Assembly (NCBI RefSeq): GCF_013466785.1
Contig: NZ_CP059163.1
Coordinates: forward strand, 1,674,001-1,738,000
DNA from: Nocardioides marinisabuli
Lineage (GTDB): Bacteria; Actinomycetota; Actinomycetes; Propionibacteriales; Nocardioidaceae
Direction: 5' to 3'
Length of the DNA stretch: 64,000 nt
The stretch's first letter is position 1; the number at the start of each line of letters is the position of its first letter. The notes under the pieces were generated by a model. That model saw nothing but the letters and a program-made list of their open reading frames with translations, had not been told where the DNA came from and searched no databases. Made by a program: the position numbers and the translations under genes. Of the stretch, positions 58,276 to 64,000 are shown piece after piece.

Positions 58276-59499
58276 ATGCGATTGATTCGAGCGACACAGA
58301 CCGTGGTCGCCGTGGCGGCCCTCTCGCTGGCGGCGGCCTGCACGACCTCCTCGGACGCCGGTTCCTCCGGGTCGACGGGCGTCCAGGACGCTACCGGAGC
58401 GGCGGTGACAGCGGACGCGACCTACAAGCTCGGACTGGCGTTGCCGTTCACCGGCCCCGCAGCGTCTTACGGTGAGGAGTACCGCATCGCGGTGCAGCTC
58501 GGCATCGACGACGCCAACGAGCAGTTCGCCAGCGATGGCATCCAGCTCGAGATGGTGACCCAGGACAGCCAGGCGACGGCCGAGGGCGGCGTGAACGCCA
58601 TGAACCGGCTCGGCGCAGTCGACGAGGCGCCCGCGGTGCTGACCGCATGGAGTGCGGTCGTGGCCTCGGGAGCCTCGGTCGCCCAGGACCTCGGCTTCGC
58701 CATGTTCAATGCCGGAGCCCAGAGCCCCAGCCTGATCGGCACCCCTCACCTGGTCAACGCGCTGCCGATGAACGACGCCCAGCTGTCGAACTTCTCGCAG
58801 TACCTTATGGAGGAGAAGGGCTACGAGGACTTCGCCATCATCTACGTCGACAACGAGAGCGGCCAGGGAACAGCCGACGCGTTCACGGAAGCGGTCGAGG
58901 AGCGCGGCGGGTCCATCGTCGCCGAGGAGTCGATCCGCCAGGACGCCACCGACGCCACCACCCAGATCGCCAAGATCCAGGAGTCCGGTGCCGACTTCGT
59001 CTACATCCAGACACTGCTGGTCGAGGGAGCAGCCACCATGCAGGCGGCCCGCGAGGCCAACCTGCAGATCCCCCTGGGCAGCTACGCGGGGTTCGGCGAG
59101 AGCCGCGTCATTCGTGATGCGGGTCAAGAAGCCATGAACGGCCTCATCTACATGTCGCACATCCCTGAGGACATGGACGCAGTCCGCGGGCTGCTCGATC
59201 GCATGCAGGCCGTCGAACCGGAGCGGGTCCTGGCTAACCAGTCCTACAACAGCTACTTCTACGCCGTGCCGTTCATCTATGCCGAGGCCATCAAGATCCT
59301 GCGTGAGCAAGGGGCGCCGGTCACCGGCGAGAACGTGCTCGCTGTGCTGGATGACGAGGCACTCACCGCTCCGATCCTCGGTGACGTGGACCTGACGAAC
59401 CAGCTGACGTACACGGGTCCGACGCTGATCCAGCAGATCGACGACTACCAGGCCGACCCGCTCGACGACACCACCGTCGACGCGGTCTCGGCGGACTGA
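58276..59499 (+). CDS. ABC transporter substrate-binding lipoprotein (LivK-like)
   Basis: This 407-aa lipoprotein has a signal peptide with lipobox LAAAC (Cys22), a Ser/Gly-rich linker, then the type I periplasmic-binding fold: YKLGLALPFTGPAASYGEEY, LEMVTQDSQATAEGGVNAM, VLTAWSAVVASGASVAQDL, AIIYVDNESGQGTADAF. The HAAT/LivK-like family binds amino acids, aromatic acids or other carboxylates. Its binding pocket will decide the pathway substrate. A 34-nt perfect palindrome follows, likely raising its expression over the permeases. Confidence 0.93.
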   Translation: MRLIRATQTVVAVAALSLAAACTTSSDAGSSGSTGVQDATGAAVTADATYKLGLALPFTGPAASYGEEYRIAVQLGIDDANEQFASDGIQLEMVTQDSQATAEGGVNAMNRLGAVDEAPAVLTAWSAVVASGASVAQDLGFAMFNAGAQSPSLIGTPHLVNALPMNDAQLSNFSQYLMEEKGYEDFAIIYVDNESGQGTADAFTEAVEERGGSIVAEESIRQDATDATTQIAKIQESGADFVYIQTLLVEGAATMQAAREANLQIPLGSYAGFGESRVIRDAGQEAMNGLIYMSHIPEDMDAVRGLLDRMQAVEPERVLANQSYNSYFYAVPFIYAEAIKILREQGAPVTGENVLAVLDDEALTAPILGDVDLTNQLTYTGPTLIQQIDDYQADPLDDTTVDAVSAD

Positions 59500-59508
59500 C
59501 TCCCTGGG

Positions 59509-59542
59509 GCATCTGCCCTCCACCGCGGTGGAGGGCAGATGC
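59509..59542 (+). terminator. 34-nt perfect palindrome between binding-protein and permease genes
   Basis: GCATCTGCCCTCCACCG (59509-59525) is followed immediately by its exact complement, a 17-bp stem without spacer (the loop opens the centre). It begins 9 nt after the stop of the binding-protein gene and ends 28 nt before the permease start. It is probably an attenuating or mRNA-stabilising hairpin. Confidence 0.8.
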
Positions 59543-59569
59543 GCCGACTCCACCAAGGAAGGCCGCAAA

Positions 59570-60532
59570 GTGGACCTGCTCTTCACCCTCATCAAGACCG
59601 GACTGGTCATGGGACTGCTGTACGGACTCTTCGCCTACGGCCTGAGCCTGATCCTGTCGGTCAACAAGGTCTTCCACGTGGCCCAGGGCGCCACATTCGG
59701 CCTGTCGGCCTACATCTTCTACACCCTGGGCACGACCTACGAGCTGCCCGTCGCGGTCGCCTTCCTCGGCGCCGTCGCGTTCGCCGTCCTGATCGCCGTC
59801 GCGATGCAGTACATGATCTACAACCCGCTGGCACGCCGCGACGCCGACCCGATGGTCGTGCTCGTCGCCTCACTCCTCCTGGTCGCGTTCGCCGCGTACC
59901 TCATCGAGTTCATCTGGGGCGGGGCGGTCGTGTCCACGCTCGTCCCGGAGTGGTTCCACTGGCAGACCAACATCGGGTACGTCCGTGTCGATGTCTACGA
60001 CGTCAGCGTGCTGACCATGAGCGTTCTCCTCTTCGCGCTGATGCACGTGTTCTTGACCAAGACCCACGCCGGTCTGGAGTTCCGCGCGGTGGGTGACAAC
60101 CCTGAGCGGGCTCAAGCCCTCGCGATCAACCTCGACCGTGTCTACCTGCGCTCGATGATCCTCGGATCGGTCCTGGTCGTGCCGGCCGCGGTGCTGCTGG
60201 CGCTCAAGGCACCGATCCACCCCAGCATGGGTTTCGACTTGCTGCTGAAGGCCGTCATCGCGCTGACCATCGGCGGCATGGGTCGCATGAGCGGTGCCCT
60301 CCTCGGAGGCATCCTCGTCGGCCTGACCGAGACCGTCCCCCTGTACTGGCTGCCCACCGAGTGGGGCGAGTTCATCCTGTTCATCGTGGCCTTCGCGTTC
60401 GTGCTGCTGCGCCCGACCGGAATCGTCGGGACCAGGCGCAAGCCACGCAAGTCCACGTCCTCACCCGTGCCTGCCTCGGTGGATGAATCAGCCGAACCGG
60501 CCGATCCGACCAAGCCGACGTCGGTTCACTGA
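59570..60532 (+). CDS. Branched-chain-type ABC permease (LivH-like)
   Basis: This 320-aa permease has about eight transmembrane helices: GLLYGLFAYGLSLILSVNKVFHVAQGA, AYLIEFIWGG and LLKAVIALTIGGMGRMSGALLGGILVGLTE. The GGMGRMSGALLGG loop contacts the ATPase (EAA-like). A hydrophilic Pro/Ser-rich tail (RKPRKSTSSPVPASVDES) ends it. GTG at 59570 has AAGGAAGG at 7-nt spacing. It pairs with the LivM half of the next protein. Confidence 0.93.
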   Translation: MDLLFTLIKTGLVMGLLYGLFAYGLSLILSVNKVFHVAQGATFGLSAYIFYTLGTTYELPVAVAFLGAVAFAVLIAVAMQYMIYNPLARRDADPMVVLVASLLLVAFAAYLIEFIWGGAVVSTLVPEWFHWQTNIGYVRVDVYDVSVLTMSVLLFALMHVFLTKTHAGLEFRAVGDNPERAQALAINLDRVYLRSMILGSVLVVPAAVLLALKAPIHPSMGFDLLLKAVIALTIGGMGRMSGALLGGILVGLTETVPLYWLPTEWGEFILFIVAFAFVLLRPTGIVGTRRKPRKSTSSPVPASVDESAEPADPTKPTSVH

Positions 60533-60554
60533 CCTCGTTGAGCGGAGAGCTGAC

Positions 60555-62318
60555 ATGACGTACTACCTGACCAGCCTGATGGGGCTGCTGCCGATCTTCA
60601 TCATCCTCGGTGTCTCGTTCAACCTGCTCCTGGGCTACGGAGGCCTGCTGTCGGTCTCCCACGCCGGCTTCTTCGGCATCGGCGCCTATGCCACGGCGAT
60701 CTTGATCAAGGACTACCAGCTCGAGTTCCTCCCAGCAGTCCTGGTGGGCGCTGTCCTGGCGGGGGTGATGAGTCTGACGGTCGGTTATGCCGCCGGCAGG
60801 CTGTCGGACGAGTTCTTGTTCATCGTCACGATCGCCGTGCAGGTCGCGCTCGTCGAGCTGTTCAACAACCTGCAGTTCACGGGACGATCGGCCGGCATTG
60901 CGGCAATCCCCCGCCCGACACTGTTCGGCTACCAGTTCGACACCAACCTCAAGGTGGCGATCTTGGCGTGGGTCTTCTGTGCCGTGATCGTGGCGATCTG
61001 CTGGCGTGTGGTGCACTCGCCCTATGGCCGGCTCCTGAAGGCGCTGCGCGAGGATGTTCCGGCGGCTCGATCACTCGGCAAGCGAGCCCTGTGGACAAAG
61101 GTCACCGTGTTCGCCTTCAGCTCGGCGATCGCCGGCATCGCTGGTGGCCTCTACACGACCCACACCCTCTACATCAGTCCGGCCGAGTTCACTCTCGACC
61201 GCTCGGTCGAGGTCCTGTCGATCACGATCATCGGGGGTCTCGCGGCCTTCTGGGGGCCCTTCGTCGGTGCGGTGGTGGTCCTGGCCCTGCCCGAAGCGCT
61301 CAGCTTCGCGAACATCCCGGACTCGGTGGCGGGTCCCATCAACGGCATCATCTACACCACGGCCGTGCTCCTGCTCCTGATCTACCGCCCACGCGGCCTG
61401 CTGGGACGCGACCCGACCCTCGAGTCCGAGCGCAACGCCGCGCGACGTGCAAAGGACGGCAAGGACACGCTGTCGGCGTCGTCGCAGGCCGCGACCAGCG
61501 AGAGCGGTGGGACTCTTCCGCTCGAGCTGTTCAACGTAGGCGGCCAGGCGCCCGCGACCAAGATTCTGCGCTCGGAGGGCCTCGGCATCGCCTTCGGTGG
61601 CCTCAAGGCCGTCGATGACGTGACCGTGGCCATCCACCCTGGCAAGATCACCGCGCTGGTGGGGCCGAACGGTGCTGGCAAGACCACCGTCTTCAACCTG
61701 TTGAGCGGTGCGCTGAAGGCCGATGAGGGCCGAACCTTCTACGGCGACAGGGACATCTCCGGACTCAGCATCGAGCAGCGGGCCCAGCTGGGCGTGGTGC
61801 GCTCGTTCCAGGAAGTTCGACTCTTCGAGGGCATGACCGTGCAGGAGAACATCCACGTCGCGGTCACCACCATCAAGAACGAGACGATCGTCGCGCAGTT
61901 CGTGCCGGCAGCTTTCCGTGGTCGCGACGAGGCCGACGAGAGACGGGCCGAGCGGATGCTGCTCAGCCTGGGACTGTACGACAAGCGTCACAGCCTGGCG
62001 CGGGACCTGTCCTACGCCGAGCAGAAGATGCTGATGATGGGTCGCCTGCTGGCCACCGGCGCCAGCTGCTACCTGCTCGACGAGCCGATGTCCGGCCTCG
62101 ACCAGGGTGCCCGCGCACAGCTGTCGGATCTGCTCCAGCAGATCGTCGCCGACGGAAGCACCTCCATCTGCATCGTCGAGCACAGCATGCAGGTCGTGAG
62201 GGAAGTCGCCTCCTGGGTGATGTTCCTCGACCGCGGTCGACTCCTGACCGAGGGCACGCCCGAAGACGTCATGAACGACCCCGAGCTGACCGCCCTGTAC
62301 TTCGGGCGGCCGGTGTGA
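60555..62318 (+). CDS. Fused LivM-type permease and LivG-type ATPase
   Basis: This 587-aa protein joins two subunits usually encoded separately. Residues ~1-290 are a LivM-like permease (GVSFNLLLGYGGLLSVSHAGFFGIGAYA, GGLAAFWGPFVGAVVVL). A polar linker (~290-345, SASSQAATSESGG) leads to a LivG-like ATPase (~350-587): Walker A VGPNGAGKTT, Q-loop RSFQEVRLFEGMTVQENI, signature DLSYAEQKMLMMGRLLA (a LivG-type variant), Walker B YLLDEPMSGLD, H-loop VEHSMQVV. No stop or frameshift separates the parts. Confidence 0.94.
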   Translation: MTYYLTSLMGLLPIFIILGVSFNLLLGYGGLLSVSHAGFFGIGAYATAILIKDYQLEFLPAVLVGAVLAGVMSLTVGYAAGRLSDEFLFIVTIAVQVALVELFNNLQFTGRSAGIAAIPRPTLFGYQFDTNLKVAILAWVFCAVIVAICWRVVHSPYGRLLKALREDVPAARSLGKRALWTKVTVFAFSSAIAGIAGGLYTTHTLYISPAEFTLDRSVEVLSITIIGGLAAFWGPFVGAVVVLALPEALSFANIPDSVAGPINGIIYTTAVLLLLIYRPRGLLGRDPTLESERNAARRAKDGKDTLSASSQAATSESGGTLPLELFNVGGQAPATKILRSEGLGIAFGGLKAVDDVTVAIHPGKITALVGPNGAGKTTVFNLLSGALKADEGRTFYGDRDISGLSIEQRAQLGVVRSFQEVRLFEGMTVQENIHVAVTTIKNETIVAQFVPAAFRGRDEADERRAERMLLSLGLYDKRHSLARDLSYAEQKMLMMGRLLATGASCYLLDEPMSGLDQGARAQLSDLLQQIVADGSTSICIVEHSMQVVREVASWVMFLDRGRLLTEGTPEDVMNDPELTALYFGRPV

Positions 62319-62349
62319 TCCGCCCATCCCACCCGAAGGAGCACCAGGT

Positions 62350-63099
62350 ATGAGTCACTCCAGGGTCGTGGTCGTCACCGGTGGTGGCGACGGCATCGGA
62401 GCCATGGTGGTCCGCCGCCTCGCTTCCGAGGGCTGGTCAGTGTGCGTGGCGGACATCGATGAGACCTCGGCCACTGCGATCGCCGCCGACCTCACGGACA
62501 GGGGCCATCGCGTGATCGGTGTCGGGGCGGACGTGTCCTGCGAGGCGGACGTGGAGCGGATCGGCGAGGTGGCCGAAACCGAGCTCGGTGCCCTGTCGGG
62601 CTGGATCAACAATGCCGGGAACACCTCGCCGTCGATGCTGCTGAAGATGGAGGTCGATGCGTTCGACTCCGTGCTGGCGGTGCACGCCCGCGGGAGCTTC
62701 CTCGGAGTGCGCGAGGCCGCCCGCCGCATGGTCCGCAGCGAATCCGGCGGCGCCATCATCAACGTGACGTCGTCGGCGGGCCTCGGCGGGACGGTCGGCC
62801 AGATCAACTACGCCTCCGCCAAGGGCGCGATCATCGCGATGACCAAGTCCGCGGCCAAGGAGCTGGGCCGGTACAACATCCGAGTCAACGCGGTCGCCCC
62901 GTCGGCGTCGACCGAGATGACCCGCACGATCATGACCAACGAGAAGTTCGCCAAGACGTACCTCTCGCGCATCGCCCTCGGACGTTTCGCGGAGGCCGAC
63001 GAGATGTCGGCGACGTTCTCCTTCCTGCTCTCAGACGATGCGGGTTACATGACTGGACAGGTGCTGTCGATCGACGGCGGCACCTACATGGTCTCGTGA
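62350..63099 (+). CDS. Short-chain dehydrogenase/reductase
   Basis: This 249-aa classical SDR has VVVTGGGDGIGAMVVRRLA, VADIDETS, WINNAGNTSP, TSSAG and YASAK, with C-terminal TGQVLSIDGGTYMVS. It lies 31 nt after the transporter operon, which suggests cotranscription. The next SDR overlaps by 4 nt, so several dehydrogenases are made with the importer. Confidence 0.92.
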   Translation: MSHSRVVVVTGGGDGIGAMVVRRLASEGWSVCVADIDETSATAIAADLTDRGHRVIGVGADVSCEADVERIGEVAETELGALSGWINNAGNTSPSMLLKMEVDAFDSVLAVHARGSFLGVREAARRMVRSESGGAIINVTSSAGLGGTVGQINYASAKGAIIAMTKSAAKELGRYNIRVNAVAPSASTEMTRTIMTNEKFAKTYLSRIALGRFAEADEMSATFSFLLSDDAGYMTGQVLSIDGGTYMVS

Positions 63100-63917
63100 C
63101 GGTCCAGGCCGAACCGCTCGGCCGCCGGTTCGTGGGCAGAGTGGTCCTGGTCACCGGTGCGTCCGGGGGCCAGGGTGCGTGCGAGGCGCGCCTTTTCGCT
63201 GCCGAGGGCGCGACGGTCATGATCGCTGACGTCCAGGTCGAGCTGGGACAGGCGCTCGCCGACGAGCTGGTCGAGGTCGGCCTGAAGGCCGAGTTCGTCG
63301 AGCTCGACGTGACCGACGAAGACCGTTGGATCGAGGTCGTCGCGCAGATCGAGGCCGAGCATGGACGGCTCGACGTGCTGGTCAACAACGCCGGCGTCGG
63401 CGACGGTCGCGGCATCGTCGACCAGGGACTGCGCGGCTGGGACCGCTTGCTGGGCATCAACCTTTGGGGCCCCGTCGTCGGCATGCGCACCTGTGCGCCT
63501 CTGATGGCGAAGAGCGGCGGCGGATCGATCATCAACATCTCGTCGGTCGCCGGCATGACCGGCTACGACCACGCGGCGTACACGGCCAGCAAGTGGGGCT
63601 TGCGGGGCGTCACCAAGACCGCGGCGCTCGAGTATGCCGATGACAACATCCGGGTCAACTCGGTGCACCCCGGGACGATAGTCACGCCCATGATCGCAGT
63701 GGTGCCCGACGAGGTCGTCCAGAACTACGTGCGGATCAACCCGAACCGGCGCACGGGTGTGCCGGAGGAGATCGCCTGGACCGTCCTGCACCTCGGGTCC
63801 GACGAGTCGACCTTCACGACGGGTGCTGAGATCACGGTCGACGGCGGTTTCATCGGTGGGGCGTTGAATCGGGCGCTCGAGCTGGCCGTGCTTGCAGCGA
63901 AGGTGGAGAAGTCGTGA
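63096..63917 (+). CDS. Short-chain dehydrogenase/reductase
   Basis: This 273-aa SDR has VLVTGASGGQGACEARLF (the dinucleotide motif ends GGQG rather than GxxxGxG-I-G), IADVQVEL, VLVNNAGVGD, SSVAG, YTASK and TGAEITVDGGFIGG. The GGQG variant recurs in steroid and terpenoid dehydrogenases, e.g. SDRs in the 3alpha/20beta-hydroxysteroid dehydrogenase group. GTG at 63096 overlaps the upstream stop by 4 nt. Confidence 0.92.
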   Translation: MTVQAEPLGRRFVGRVVLVTGASGGQGACEARLFAAEGATVMIADVQVELGQALADELVEVGLKAEFVELDVTDEDRWIEVVAQIEAEHGRLDVLVNNAGVGDGRGIVDQGLRGWDRLLGINLWGPVVGMRTCAPLMAKSGGGSIINISSVAGMTGYDHAAYTASKWGLRGVTKTAALEYADDNIRVNSVHPGTIVTPMIAVVPDEVVQNYVRINPNRRTGVPEEIAWTVLHLGSDESTFTTGAEITVDGGFIGGALNRALELAVLAAKVEKS

Positions 63918-64000
63918 GCTTTGATCGGTTGTCACTCGAGGGCAAGGTCGCGGTAGTCACCGGCGCGGCCAAGGGCATGGGGGGCGAGCACGTTCGGACG
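63914..64000 (+). CDS. N-terminus of another short-chain dehydrogenase (cut by window end)
   Basis: The first 29 codons read MSFDRLSLEGKVAVVTGAAK then GMGGEHVRT, the beta-1/alpha-1 dinucleotide motif of a classical SDR. GTG at 63914 overlaps the preceding stop by 4 nt. The rest lies beyond the window, so the catabolic operon continues. Confidence 0.85.
   Translation, partial: MSFDRLSLEGKVAVVTGAAKGMGGEHVRT

Overview
The window is very GC-rich, uses GTG starts freely, overlaps genes by 4 nt, and carries actinobacterial markers: a Bpa-type proteasome activator, DUF5926/SEC-C, DUF6457, an Rv1264-like adenylate cyclase, GTP-dependent PEP carboxykinase and many GntR/FCD regulators. It looks like a chromosomal segment of a Nocardioides-like actinobacterium. 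That assignment is inference from gene content and style; no marker here fixes the genus.

Layout. (1) About 1-25.9 kb is core-type chromosome: an ATPase tail, glycerophosphodiesterase, adenylate cyclase plus cyclic-nucleotide-binding protein, the run larB-larC-UPF0016-arginine deiminase, pheA, a PAP2/diacylglycerol-kinase fusion, a serS operon with two HAD phosphatases and an acetyltransferase, bpa, mobA, a nitrilase-family amidohydrolase, a small biotin/lipoyl carrier, two tRNA-Ser genes and pckG. Intergenic 22-bp tandem repeats recur at three places here. Between tRNA-Ser(GCU) and pckG sits a 44-codon secreted-peptide gene, convergent with a TrmB/LuxR-like regulator. (2) About 25.9-27.2 kb is a junction. 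A tRNA-Arg(ACG) gene has its 3' end duplicated 1,054 bp downstream, and a frameshifted IS256-family transposase remnant lies between the copies. (3) About 27.2-64 kb, to the window edge, is a dense accessory catabolic region with visibly more A/T in third codon positions and in its promoters.

The catabolic region works on CoA thioesters. It holds two acid-activating enzymes (a PaaK-like AMP-forming ligase and a 707-aa NDP-forming acyl-CoA synthetase), a CaiB/BaiF CoA-transferase, three adjacent pairs of complementary acyl-CoA dehydrogenase subunits, a MaoC hydratase, three crotonase-fold enzymes, two Ltp/DUF35 modules resembling steroid side-chain aldolases, at least seven short-chain dehydrogenases, an F420/flavin LLM oxidoreductase, a HAPMO-like Baeyer-Villiger monooxygenase beside a cyclase-family hydrolase, three GntR/FCD repressors, and a LivFKHMG-type ABC importer in which the second permease and its ATPase are fused. 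Together they suggest uptake and beta-oxidation/retro-aldol breakdown of a branched or alicyclic carboxylic acid or ketone, for example a terpenoid or steroid-like side chain. The substrate cannot be read from sequence. AT-rich palindromes, several containing AGTAT(C/G)ATA, precede most divergent operons and probably tie them into one regulon.
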